The notes: a model not told the origin generated them from the sequence alone. A stretch of 13,130 nucleotides of DNA from an uncultured Oscillibacter sp. (GCA_902476875.1 CABSFC010000076.1:1-13130), one strand, 5' to 3'. Positions 1 to 6,754 are shown, counted from the first letter of the stretch. A program made the numbers and translations.

Positions 1-36
1 CCCCGGGAGGGGCGCGCCGCCTGTTTTCATGCGGGG

Positions 37-1413
37 CTACAGGCGCTTCATCCAGCGCTTTGTGCAAAACAGCGCGATGGAGAGCAGCAGTCGCACCAGC
101 TCTTCCAGGGACAGGATGCCGTAGACCCGGACGATGGGCAGCTTCCACGCAAAGGCCGCCAGCAGCCCCAGGGGAACGCCACACAGCCACGTTCCGATGA
201 TGTCGATCCACATCATGTAGCCGGTTTTTCCGCCGCTGCGGATGATACCGCCGCCCAGAATCATATTCTGCACCTTGACCGGAAAGAAGAGGGCGAACAC
301 CAGCAGGATCTGATAGGCCGTCGCCTGGATCTCCGGGCTGACGTTGTAGACGCGGACGTAGGATTTCCCACAGACCGCCAGCGCGCCGGACAGAGGCAGG
401 GAGCCGGCAAGGCCCAGCCACAGCAGCTTTTTCGCCTCCGCGTACGCTTTTTCACAGTCCCCGGTACCCAGGGACTTTCCGATGATCAGGGAAGCCGCCT
501 GCGAGAGCCCGCTGAGCAGGCCGATGGTCAGACCCTGCACGGCGGCCGTCATGGTCATGGCCGCGCAGGGGTCCGTCCCGATATGGCCGTAGATGACGCC
601 ATAGACGTTTTCTCCCAGGCTCCACAGAAATTCGCAGATCAGGATCGGCGCCAGGATACGGATATACAGAGCCCGCTCCCGGCGTTTCACCAGGGAGGCG
701 TCCCGTCCACGGGAGCCGCCCGCGCATCCGCGCGGCGCGGGCCATGCCGCCGTGAGCGCCGCCCGGGCCAGCCTGCGCCTGCAGAAAACCAGCGTCAGGC
801 CACACGCCGCCAGCTGGGACAGCGCGCTGGCCACGGCCGCGCCCTCCACGCCCAGCCTGGGGAAGCCGCACTTTCCGAAGATCAGCAGATAGTTCATGCC
901 CGTGTTGAGCAGGACCGACAGGAAGCTGGCCGCCAGCGGAAGCGCCGCCGCGTCAAGGCAGCGGAGCAGGACCGACGCGAGGGACGTGACCGCCAGCGGC
1001 AGGAAGGTCAGGCAGTAAAGCCGCAGATAGGACGCCGCCTGGGCGTGGGCGGCGGCGTCTTTTGTGTACAGCGCCATGATCTGGCCCGGAAAGGCAATGC
1101 ACAACAGCGTACAGGCCAGCGCCAGGGCGGCGGCCAGCCGCAGATTGGCCGCAAAGCACGCCTGGAACCGCGCCCGGTCCTCCCGGCCCAGGTACTGCGC
1201 CATCATGATTCCCGCCGCCGCGGCCACGGCCCCCAGCACCACCGCGTACATGGAGGCGAATTTCCCACCCAGCCCGATGCCCGCGATGCTGGCGCTCCCC
1301 AGGGCCCCGATCATGACCTGGTCCACCACGCTGAAGGAGGACTGCAATAGGGACTGCAACGCCACCGGAACGGCGATACCGGTCACGCGCTTACAAAAGC
1401 TGCCATCATGCAT
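37..1413 (-). CDS. MATE family multidrug/Na+ or H+ antiporter
   Basis: A 458-residue polytopic membrane protein of usual MATE length (about 450) with roughly twelve hydrophobic segments in two halves. The N-terminal half has the family-like pattern AVPVALQSLLQSSFSVVDQVMIGALG cut as AVPVALQSLLQ then VVDQVMIGALG near residues 14-40. MATE proteins export cationic drugs or metabolites across the inner membrane using a Na+ or H+ gradient; the substrate here cannot be read from sequence. The loop between the halves (about residues 215-245) is unusually long and rich in Arg, Gly and Pro. The start at 1413 has AGGAGG ten bases upstream, inside the end of the LacI gene, and the two genes overlap by 8 bp, which points to one transcript and coupled translation. 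No clear terminator is visible in the 36 bases left before the window edge. Confidence 0.93.
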   Translation of the reverse strand: MHDGSFCKRVTGIAVPVALQSLLQSSFSVVDQVMIGALGSASIAGIGLGGKFASMYAVVLGAVAAAAGIMMAQYLGREDRARFQACFAANLRLAAALALACTLLCIAFPGQIMALYTKDAAAHAQAASYLRLYCLTFLPLAVTSLASVLLRCLDAAALPLAASFLSVLLNTGMNYLLIFGKCGFPRLGVEGAAVASALSQLAACGLTLVFCRRRLARAALTAAWPAPRGCAGGSRGRDASLVKRRERALYIRILAPILICEFLWSLGENVYGVIYGHIGTDPCAAMTMTAAVQGLTIGLLSGLSQAASLIIGKSLGTGDCEKAYAEAKKLLWLGLAGSLPLSGALAVCGKSYVRVYNVSPEIQATAYQILLVFALFFPVKVQNMILGGGIIRSGGKTGYMMWIDIIGTWLCGVPLGLLAAFAWKLPIVRVYGILSLEELVRLLLSIALFCTKRWMKRL

Positions 1414-2416
1414 CGGAATCGATCCTCCTGACGCTCTCCCGCTCCACCAGACGCACCGGCAGCACCTGAAGCGGCTGGTCCATGGGGCCGGCCTTCAGCG
1501 CTTCCAGGGCCGCCAGGGCCCTCCGGGCACGCTCCCCGGTGTCCTGTCCCACGGTGGTCAGGCCCGGATACACGCTGTCACACAGGGGGATGTTGTCGAA
1601 GCCCACGACAGAGATATCGCCCGGAATGGCGACGCCCTTTCTCTGCAAAAACAGCATCAGCTCCACGGCGTAGACGTCTGACGCCGCAAAAACCGCCGTG
1701 TACGACAACAGCTCCGCGAGATGCGCCTCATAAAACCGCGCCCGGTCCGTTTTGACCATGGGGATCTCCCAAAAATCCGTCCCGCCGCCCATTCCGGCCC
1801 GGCATCCGTCCATGCGGTCCTTGTCCATGCAGACCTCGTTGTCCGCCAGACACAGCACCCTGCGGTGCCCCATCCGGCGCAGATACCGGCCCGCCTGATA
1901 TCCCCCGTCATAGTTGTCCGCCACCAGATTGCAGGTCCGGGGAGACTCCGGGAAAAAGCCGTCGTACACCACCAGGGGAATCCGGATGTTATCCCGCAGC
2001 TCGCGGTAATCGCTCTGGCAGAACCCCAGCAGGATCAGTCCCTCCATATTCCACATGGACGCGTAGCGGATGATCTCATTCCACGCGGCGGTGGGCTTTA
2101 CCATCATAAAATACCCGGCTCGCTCGATCTCCGCGGAAAGGGCGTTGACGGCGGAGGCGATAAAGGCGTCCTCCAGCACCCGGCCCTCGTATTTGGGGTG
2201 GTCGTTGATGACCACGCCGATGATGCGGGAGTTGTTCTGCGCCAGGAGCACCCCCGCCATGCTCGGGATATACTGTCTCCGCTCCAGAAGCGCCTGGACC
2301 CGCTTCACCGTTTCCTTTGACACCCGCTTCGTCTTTCCGTGAATGACATTGGATACCGTCGCCGTGCTCAGGCCCAGCTCCTCCGCGATATCCTGGATAC
2401 GCACCCGTTCGCCCAT
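1406..2416 (-). CDS. LacI/GalR family transcriptional regulator
   Basis: A 336-residue regulator of normal LacI length. Residues 7-26 form the LacI-type helix-turn-helix (RIQDIAEELGLSTATVSNVI), followed by the hinge region and, from about residue 60 (SRIIGVVI), a periplasmic-binding-protein-like sensor domain ending with the typical ISVVGFDNIPLCDSVYPGLTTV stretch, read here as SVVGFDN and PGLTTV. The reading frame extends 20 codons further upstream, but the start at 2416 is preferred because the DNA-binding domain begins right there and a GAGAGGA binding site lies about eight bases before it. The family normally binds sugars or nucleosides as effectors. Here the only co-transcribed neighbour is a MATE exporter, so it probably controls that exporter and itself. 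The effector is unknown. Confidence 0.94.
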   Translation of the reverse strand: MGERVRIQDIAEELGLSTATVSNVIHGKTKRVSKETVKRVQALLERRQYIPSMAGVLLAQNNSRIIGVVINDHPKYEGRVLEDAFIASAVNALSAEIERAGYFMMVKPTAAWNEIIRYASMWNMEGLILLGFCQSDYRELRDNIRIPLVVYDGFFPESPRTCNLVADNYDGGYQAGRYLRRMGHRRVLCLADNEVCMDKDRMDGCRAGMGGGTDFWEIPMVKTDRARFYEAHLAELLSYTAVFAASDVYAVELMLFLQRKGVAIPGDISVVGFDNIPLCDSVYPGLTTVGQDTGERARRALAALEALKAGPMDQPLQVLPVRLVERESVRRIDSDA

Positions 2417-2449
2417 GGCCCATGTCCTCTCTTTTGAAATTTCAGCTTT

Positions 2450-2478
2450 AGAATAAGGCAAATCCCACGGAAGCACAA
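2450..2478 (-). promoter_or_regulatory. Predicted promoter of the lacI-MATE operon
   Basis: On the minus strand a TTGTGC -35 (2478-2473) and a TATTCT -10 (2455-2450) are separated by exactly 17 bases. This predicts a transcript start near 2443 and a leader of about 27 bases before the LacI start codon. The boxes match the consensus only moderately (3/6 and 4/6). Confidence 0.5.
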
Positions 2479-2480
2479 TA

Positions 2481-2496
2481 GGTTAATCGCGTAACC
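2481..2496. promoter_or_regulatory. Candidate LacI-type operator (CpG-centred palindrome)
   Basis: The 16-bp sequence GGTTAATCGCGTAACC is an inverted repeat with GGTTA/TAACC outer arms and a central CG, the architecture typical of LacI-family operators. It lies two bases upstream of the predicted -35 box of the lacI gene. Binding by the adjacent LacI protein is inferred from form and position only. Confidence 0.5.
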
Positions 2497-2905
2497 GATC
2501 CCAAAAACAAAAGGCTGTTTTGTGCACTTCCACAGTGCCGCGCCTCTGGGGCGCGGTACTCGACCCGCCTGCTCACGGCCATGCCAAGGCCCCTGGACTC
2601 CATGTGGCGGCCGATGCGAATGGGGCCGTCCTGCTTGTGAAATGCCTCCACGCTGGCCTGAGAGGTCTCTGCCGCCATGCCGTCCAGCGTGTGCTGGAAG
2701 CACACATGGCGAAGGCTCCGCTTTTTCATCTATTCCGGATTCAGGTCCACTGTGGAACAGCGGCTCAGGCAAAAGCCGGCCATATGCGGCCTCCATTGAA
2801 AAGTATCAGCCGTACCTGTATATCGGGGCGCTGAACAGCTGAAGGAGCCTCTCGGTCTGTTTGCGGTGGACAGACAGGCTCCGCTGGGAGATCAATGCTT
2901 AAAAA
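2497..2905. other. Intergenic stretch without a convincing gene
   Basis: About 400 bases lie between the promoters of the divergent LacI and MarR operons. Reading frames of 90-140 codons exist on both strands but overlap one another, lack good ribosome binding sites and match no family I recognise. The plus frame ending at 2842 closes with a protein-like tail (SIEKYQPYLYIGALNS) that could be the end of a decayed gene, and a minus frame starting at 2729 (MKKRSLRHVCFQHTLDG) is the best small-ORF alternative. The GC-rich composition resembles coding DNA, so degraded coding sequence is possible. Confidence 0.4.
2844..2882. repeat. Imperfect long hairpin
   Basis: GGAGCCT (2844-2850) and GTCTGT (2855-2860) pair with ACAGAC (2870-2875) and AGGCTCC (2876-2882), leaving a four-base bulge and a nine-base loop. 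It starts right after a stop codon at 2840-2842. Neither strand has a T-run next to it, so it is not a standard intrinsic terminator. Confidence 0.55.
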
Positions 2906-2909
2906 CCCC

Positions 2910-2938
2910 TTGACAGACGCGAATGTGTCTGCTATACT
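2910..2938 (+). promoter_or_regulatory. Strong sigma-A promoter of the marR-MATE operon
   Basis: A perfect TTGACA -35 (2910-2915) is followed after exactly 17 bases by TATACT (2933-2938, 5/6 to TATAAT). Transcription should start near 2945, which is the first base of the palindrome described next. Confidence 0.85.
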
Positions 2939-2944
2939 CCGAAC

Positions 2945-2973
2945 ATCCGAATTCATAAATTATGATTTCGGAT
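2945..2973. promoter_or_regulatory. MarR operator, 29-bp near-perfect palindrome
   Basis: The arms ATCCGAATTCATAA (2945-2958) and TTATGATTTCGGAT (2960-2973) are inverted repeats matching at 13 of 14 positions around a single central A. The site covers the predicted transcription start, between the -10 box and the ribosome binding site of the MarR gene. A dimeric MarR protein bound here would block the promoter. Autorepression is inferred; the palindrome is seen directly. Confidence 0.8.
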
Positions 2974-2996
2974 AATTTGAGAGGGGAGGACTGCGC

Positions 2997-3482
2997 GTGG
3001 AACAGAGTCTGCTGCCGGATGGATCTGTGGAGGCGTTTCGGGCGGTATCCAAGGAATTTGACACCATATATACCAGGTTTGCAAAGGTCTGCGGACTTTC
3101 AGAGGCGGAGTTCTGGTCGCTCCTCATGATCCGCGGCGGCGCGACCACCCAGACGGAGATCAGCGATCAGCTGTTCCTCAGCCGGCAGACCGTCAACTCC
3201 GCGTTTAAGCTGCTTGTGAAAAAAGGGCTGGTCCGGCTGGAGCCGCTGGAGCACAACCAGCGCACGAAGCAGGTGCTTCTGACCCAGTCCGGCGAGCGGT
3301 TCATGGAGCGGCGCATTGACCGCATGCTTGATGCCGAACAGCAGGCGTGGCAGGCCATGGAGGAGCGGGAGCGGGCGCTGCTGACCCGGCTCACGCGCAA
3401 ATACGCCGGCCTGGTCCGAACGGCTCTGGAGCAAGCCCCAACCACAATTGAATCATCGTCATCGGAGGACCTGTCATCGTAA
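2997..3482 (+). CDS. MarR family transcriptional regulator
   Basis: A 161-residue protein of usual MarR length (140-170). The winged helix-turn-helix occupies about residues 35-100: the stretch TTQTEISDQLFLSRQTVNSA contains the recognition helix, and KKGLVRLEPLEHNQRTKQVL is the wing, with the conserved pattern of charged residues before TKQVLLT. Flanking helices would form the dimer interface. The start is GTG at 2997, chosen because GAGGGGAGGA lies six bases upstream and no in-frame ATG fits. MarR proteins usually repress their own operon and a neighbouring exporter, and release DNA when a phenolic or cationic drug binds. The next gene downstream is a MepA-like MATE pump, giving the same order as mepR-mepA of Staphylococcus aureus. 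Confidence 0.93.
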   Translation: MEQSLLPDGSVEAFRAVSKEFDTIYTRFAKVCGLSEAEFWSLLMIRGGATTQTEISDQLFLSRQTVNSAFKLLVKKGLVRLEPLEHNQRTKQVLLTQSGERFMERRIDRMLDAEQQAWQAMEERERALLTRLTRKYAGLVRTALEQAPTTIESSSSEDLSS

Positions 3483-3658
3483 TGACGCGGTCGAAAGAAA
3501 GATGTCGGGTGAGCCCGGTTACTGTGCTGGAATGTGTTTGTTCCGGTATGTAGCCGGACATTTTTATGCCGAACACGGAGAAAAACCATTGCCGAGATGA
3601 TTCGGAGGACGCGCCGGCCGGTTCGGCGGGAAACACGCGTGAAATTCAGGAGGATACC
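3483..3658 (+). other. Untranslated gap between MarR and MATE genes
   Basis: These 176 bases hold a small hairpin TCCGG(3542-3546)/CCGGA(3554-3558) followed by a short run of Ts at 3561-3565, possibly a weak attenuator, and CGGG/CCCG near 3507-3516. A half-site-like ATGATTCGGA at 3597-3606 resembles an arm of the MarR palindrome with one base missing. No known riboswitch consensus was recognised and no small gene is convincing. Confidence 0.35.
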
Positions 3659-4972
3659 ATGTCATCATTAAGAAGAAAGACCCTGTTTACCTATGTGGTC
3701 CCGGCCACGCTGACCAACGCCTGCATTTTCCTGTTCACCATCGTGGACGGCATCTTCGTGGGCCACGGCGTCGGCACCCACGGCCTGGGGGCGGTCAACA
3801 TCGCCGTTCCCTTCACCATGATCTGCGCGGCGCTGTTCATGCTCGCCAGCATCGGCGGCGTGACCGTCACCGCCATCCGCCTGGGCCGAGGCGACCGGGA
3901 GGGCGCCAATCAGGCATTCATGCATTCCTTCTCCGCCACGGCGGCGGTCACGGTGGTACTGTCTATTGTAGGCGTGTTCTTTACCGTCCCCGTTGCCCGG
4001 CTGCTGGGCGCCGACGACTCCTATCTCCCGATGGTGCGGGACTATCTGTTCTGGTACTCCCTGTTCATCATTCCCTCCGGCCTGTCCGTCAACCTGCAGA
4101 GCTTTTGCCGGAATGATGGCTCGCCCACTCTGGTAGCCGCCGCCACTGTCGCGGGCACTTTGTTCAACATCATTGCCGACTGGCTGTTCGTATTCCCTTT
4201 GAAAATGGGGCTGATGGGCGCGGCACTGGCCACCGGCATCTCCCAGACCATCACGCTGCTGATCGTTCTGACCCACTTTGTCCGGAAAAAGGGCGCTCTG
4301 CGTTTTTGCCGCTTCCGGTCCAATGGCGCTCTGTACCGCAAGCTGGTGTTTCGCGGCCTTCCGGAGATGATCGCCCAGTTTGCAACGCCCATCACGACGA
4401 TCTGTATGAACCGCGTCCTGCTGGCCAATATGGGTGAGATCGGCGTCAACGCCTTTTCCATCATCTCCTATGTGGCCTCCTTCACCATGTCCGTGCTGTT
4501 TGGCAGCTCCGAAGGGCTGCAGCCCCTGTTTGGACAGAGCTACGGCGCGAAAGATGAGGACAGTCTGAAGTACTACTTCCGGGCCGGCGGCGTCATCAGC
4601 CTGGTGGGCAGCGCGGTGATCGTGGCGCTGACGGTGCTGCTGGACCGGGGCATCTGCGCCCTGTTCGGCGCGGATGCCGAGACGCTGGCGTTCACGGTGC
4701 GGAGTATGCCGCGGTATGTGTGGGGCTTTATCGTCGCTGGCATGAACATCCTCATGTCCGCTTACCTTTACTCCACCAAGCGGTCCAGGCAGGCTATTAT
4801 CCTGAATGTCATGCGGAGCCTGGTGGTGAACATCGTGGTCATTTTGGGCCTGCCCGCTCTGCTGGGCAAGGGGATCGTGTGGTACACCTTCGGCATCTAC
4901 GAGTGCATTGTACTGGTGCTGGCGGTGATGCTGCTGATGCACTCTGAGCGGAACGGCATCGAGTACAAATGA
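3659..4972 (+). CDS. MATE family efflux transporter, MepA-like
   Basis: A 437-residue, twelve-segment MATE protein. Features close to the MepA branch include TIVDGIFVGHGVG near residues 21-33, GSPTLVAAATVAGTLFNI around residue 155 and, at the start of the second half, a GLQPLFGQSYGA motif near residue 285, comparable to the GxQPLxSYNYGA of MepA. It should expel cationic drugs or metabolites by ion antiport. The frame opens 31 codons earlier at 3566, but that extension is hydrophilic and has no ribosome binding site, whereas CAGGAGG lies five bases before 3659, so this start is used. It follows the MarR gene by 176 bases and precedes a small membrane protein gene by 46 bases, all likely one operon under the MarR palindrome. 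Confidence 0.93.
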   Translation: MSSLRRKTLFTYVVPATLTNACIFLFTIVDGIFVGHGVGTHGLGAVNIAVPFTMICAALFMLASIGGVTVTAIRLGRGDREGANQAFMHSFSATAAVTVVLSIVGVFFTVPVARLLGADDSYLPMVRDYLFWYSLFIIPSGLSVNLQSFCRNDGSPTLVAAATVAGTLFNIIADWLFVFPLKMGLMGAALATGISQTITLLIVLTHFVRKKGALRFCRFRSNGALYRKLVFRGLPEMIAQFATPITTICMNRVLLANMGEIGVNAFSIISYVASFTMSVLFGSSEGLQPLFGQSYGAKDEDSLKYYFRAGGVISLVGSAVIVALTVLLDRGICALFGADAETLAFTVRSMPRYVWGFIVAGMNILMSAYLYSTKRSRQAIILNVMRSLVVNIVVILGLPALLGKGIVWYTFGIYECIVLVLAVMLLMHSERNGIEYK

Positions 4973-5018
4973 GCATCCATTGAGATACAGATAAAAATCA
5001 GCGGAGGGTGAGCGGAAC

Positions 5019-5606
5019 ATGAAAAACAGCTTTGCGAAAGTGATTCGGATCATAACAGTACCGCCTGTTTTGGCGCTGTCCATGCTGTTGATCCTCCGGT
5101 ATGAGTTTGGAGATCGATTCGCTTCGATCCCTGTTCTATGGGGGACGATTTTGTGCCTGACGGTCATCCCCGCCTGTGCCTATCCAGCCGCCGCGATCTG
5201 GAAAGGCAAAGAGGCTGATACCCGAAGCCGGCAGCGCAAGCTGGCGTTTGTTCTGAACCTCCTGGGGTACGCCGGGGCCTTGCTCCTGAGTGTCATCACC
5301 AGCCGCGGGCGGATGCTGCTGGCGGTCACGAACGCCTACCTGATCGCGGCCCTGCTTCTGACGCTTCTGAACAAGACGTTCCGTATCAAAGCCAGCGGCC
5401 ACGCCTGCAGCTGCGTTCTCCCGTTTCTGTTTCTCATTTACTGGCTTGGCCAAAAGGCCGCCGTCCTCTGTGTTCTGATCTATCTGGCCGAGCTTTGGGC
5501 GTCCGTTTCACTGAAACGGCATACGGTCAGAGAGTTTCTGCTGGGCAGCGCCGTGGCGCTGGGCACGTTCGCCTGCGTTTTGGGGGCGCTGCCGCAAGCG
5601 GGCTGA
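5019..5606 (+). CDS. Small membrane protein resembling PAP2 phosphatases
   Basis: A 195-residue protein with about six hydrophobic segments. Two short motifs recall the PAP2 lipid phosphatase superfamily: KASGHA (residues 124-129), like the PSGH motif with His128, and LKRHTVREFLLG (165-176), like the third motif SRx5Hx3D with His168. The usual acidic residue four positions after that His is Glu172 rather than Asp, the SR pair is replaced by AS, and the classical first motif Kx6RP is not evident, so activity is uncertain. PAP2 enzymes remove phosphate from phosphatidic acid or undecaprenyl-pyrophosphate. The start at 5019 has GGAGGG ten bases upstream. The gene lies 46 bases after the MATE gene and is probably in its operon. 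It could instead be an inactive relative with only a structural role. Confidence 0.7.
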   Translation: MKNSFAKVIRIITVPPVLALSMLLILRYEFGDRFASIPVLWGTILCLTVIPACAYPAAAIWKGKEADTRSRQRKLAFVLNLLGYAGALLLSVITSRGRMLLAVTNAYLIAALLLTLLNKTFRIKASGHACSCVLPFLFLIYWLGQKAAVLCVLIYLAELWASVSLKRHTVREFLLGSAVALGTFACVLGALPQAG

Positions 5607-5633
5607 TCTGTGGGGAGGATGCTTGCGGCAGCG
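5587..5633. repeat. 13-bp perfect inverted repeat at an operon end
   Basis: CGCTGCCGCAAGC (5587-5599) and GCTTGCGGCAGCG (5621-5633) are perfect inverted repeats with a 21-base loop that contains the stop codon of the PAP2-like gene. There is no following T-run. It may stabilise the mRNA end or mark the junction where older sequence was lost. Confidence 0.65.
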
Positions 5634-5635
5634 GC

Positions 5636-5741
5636 GCCGTCATATGCCGTTTGCGGAATAAACTTGCGCCGAACCCGCGTCGCCCACACCTGTATCAAAA
5701 CCGTGATCGGCCTGGGATACAAATTTGAAGGGGCAAAATGA
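5636..5741 (+). pseudogene. C-terminal remnant of an OmpR/PhoB-type response regulator
   Basis: Translation in one frame gives AVICRLRNKLAPNPRRPHLY (5636-5695), and in another frame IKTVIGLGYKFEGAK followed by TGA at 5739-5741. Joined, these form the hallmark end of the winged helix of OmpR-family regulators, of the form RLRxKL...P.YIxTVxGxGYxF. The break is explained by loss of two bases in an ancestral TATATC, now TATC at 5693-5696. The receiver domain and most of the DNA-binding domain are missing, since the intact PAP2-like gene ends only 29 bases upstream. The stop overlaps an ATG at 5738-5740 (ATGA), the usual coupling between a response regulator and its sensor kinase, but the following frame (starting MRKQQTEKKG) runs straight into a terminator hairpin and shows no kinase features. 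This is a fossil of a two-component system. Confidence 0.8.
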
Positions 5742-5761
5742 GGAAGCAACAGACAGAGAAA

Positions 5762-5801
5762 AAGGGCCGCTGCCGGTTTCTGGAAACCGGCAGCGGCCCT
5801 T
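5762..5801 (-). terminator. Strong intrinsic terminator for the HAD gene
   Basis: Arms 5762-5780 and 5783-5801 are perfect 19-base inverted repeats (GGGCCGCTGCCGGTTTC core), separated by two bases. On the minus strand the stem is followed by TTTTTCTCT, making it a good intrinsic terminator for the minus-strand HAD gene. On the plus strand only TGGGTTATTT follows, so it may also stop plus-strand transcription weakly. Confidence 0.85.
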
Positions 5802-5968
5802 GGGTTATTTCGTTCCTGTTTCTCTCGCGGACGCTGGCGGTCTTGTCGGTCACGGCGGCGCGGAGCATCCGCCGTGAAGAAGCGCCCTGCCTTGCCCGCT
5901 CCGTAACAGCCCGGCCCCGTCCGGACGCGCGTCTATTCACGAGAGCGGGAAGGGGCCGCGCAGCTGGG
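5802..5968. other. Convergent intergenic segment with an inverted repeat
   Basis: Between the HAD stop codon and its terminator lie 167 bases with no supported gene. They contain perfect 9-base arms TCACGGCGG (5850-5858) and CCGCCGTGA (5869-5877) with a ten-base loop. This would be part of the 3' untranslated region of the HAD transcript. Confidence 0.5.
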
Positions 5969-6754
5969 CTACGACAGCGCGGAGAGCTGCCCAAGAATCA
6001 TATCAATGACATTTTCACAGTGGACCGGATAACGCTCCTTGAGCACTTCCGGCCCGTTTTCCATCATGACAGGGGCCCCCACGAGATCCAGCATGGAGAC
6101 GTCGTTGAAGTGATCGCCAAAGGCCATGATCTCGCCGGGAGAAACGCCGATCTCGTCACACAGCCTTTTTAAGCCGGCGCCCTTGGTCGCGCAGGAAAAG
6201 TCAATCCAGTTTTTGCCCGCGACGGCCACGTTGACCCGCTCCTTCCACGCTGGAGAGATCGCCTCATAGACGCTCCGGGTGTCCGGCTGGCAGTAGGCGG
6301 AGATCTGGACGACCTCGTCCCGGATATCCTCCACGCGGTCTATCATCACGATCCTGCTCCCCAGATAAGGCTGGATATTGGGGAAGGAATCCGGACTTTT
6401 CAGCATGAGATAGCTGGTATTCAGACCGGAAAACAGGATTTCACATTCCGGCCGCTCCAAAATCGCGGCGGCAAGGCCGCGGATGATCTCCTGGGAGAGG
6501 ACCAGCTTTGTGATGGGCTGCTCCGGCTCTCCTTTTCCAAACACCAGCGCTCCGTTTTCACAGACATAGTAGATATGGTCCGCAGAGGGGCCGAACAGGC
6601 TGTAAAGGTTGGAGAACTGGCGGCCGCTGGCCGCGCAGAAGGCAATGCCTCTCGACGCAAGCCGCGGTATGAGCGTGTGGAGCTGGGGCGGAAGCGTCTC
6701 CTGTCCGTTTTGCAGCAGCGTGCCATCAATATCACAGGCGATCATTCGTACCAT
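5969..6754 (-). CDS. Cof-type HAD-IIB family sugar phosphatase
   Basis: A 261-residue cytosolic hydrolase of usual Cof-family size (about 260-280). All four HAD motifs are visible: nucleophile motif CDIDGTLL with Asp8 and Asp10, ASGRQ with Ser43, Lys191 in ATKGAGLKRL, and GDHFNDVSM with Asp214 and Asp218 binding Mg2+. The type IIB cap lies between motifs 2 and 3. Such enzymes remove phosphate from sugar phosphates, FMN-like compounds or nucleotides; the substrate is not readable. The start at 6754 is supported by GAGGGGAG six to seven bases upstream. It lies downstream of mtlD in the same orientation, 110 bases away, with hairpins and a short terminator between, so a link to mannitol-1-phosphate turnover is plausible but unproven. 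Confidence 0.9.
   Translation of the reverse strand: MVRMIACDIDGTLLQNGQETLPPQLHTLIPRLASRGIAFCAASGRQFSNLYSLFGPSADHIYYVCENGALVFGKGEPEQPITKLVLSQEIIRGLAAAILERPECEILFSGLNTSYLMLKSPDSFPNIQPYLGSRIVMIDRVEDIRDEVVQISAYCQPDTRSVYEAISPAWKERVNVAVAGKNWIDFSCATKGAGLKRLCDEIGVSPGEIMAFGDHFNDVSMLDLVGAPVMMENGPEVLKERYPVHCENVIDMILGQLSALS

Noticed and set aside
2448..2729. Possible 93-residue minus-strand protein starting MKKRSLRH
   Set aside because: It overlaps the lacI promoter and operator, has a weak ribosome binding site and resembles nothing I know. It is kept only as a note for the intergenic stretch.
3483..3658. Riboswitch ahead of the MATE gene (guanidine type was considered)
   Set aside because: MATE genes can follow such RNAs, but the conserved sequence blocks of the guanidine-I class were not found; only short weak hairpins are present.
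3668..5167. A 499-codon minus-strand frame opposite the MepA-like gene
   Set aside because: Low-complexity His/Gln/Asp-rich product and full overlap with a clear MATE gene; no ribosome binding site or recognisable fold.
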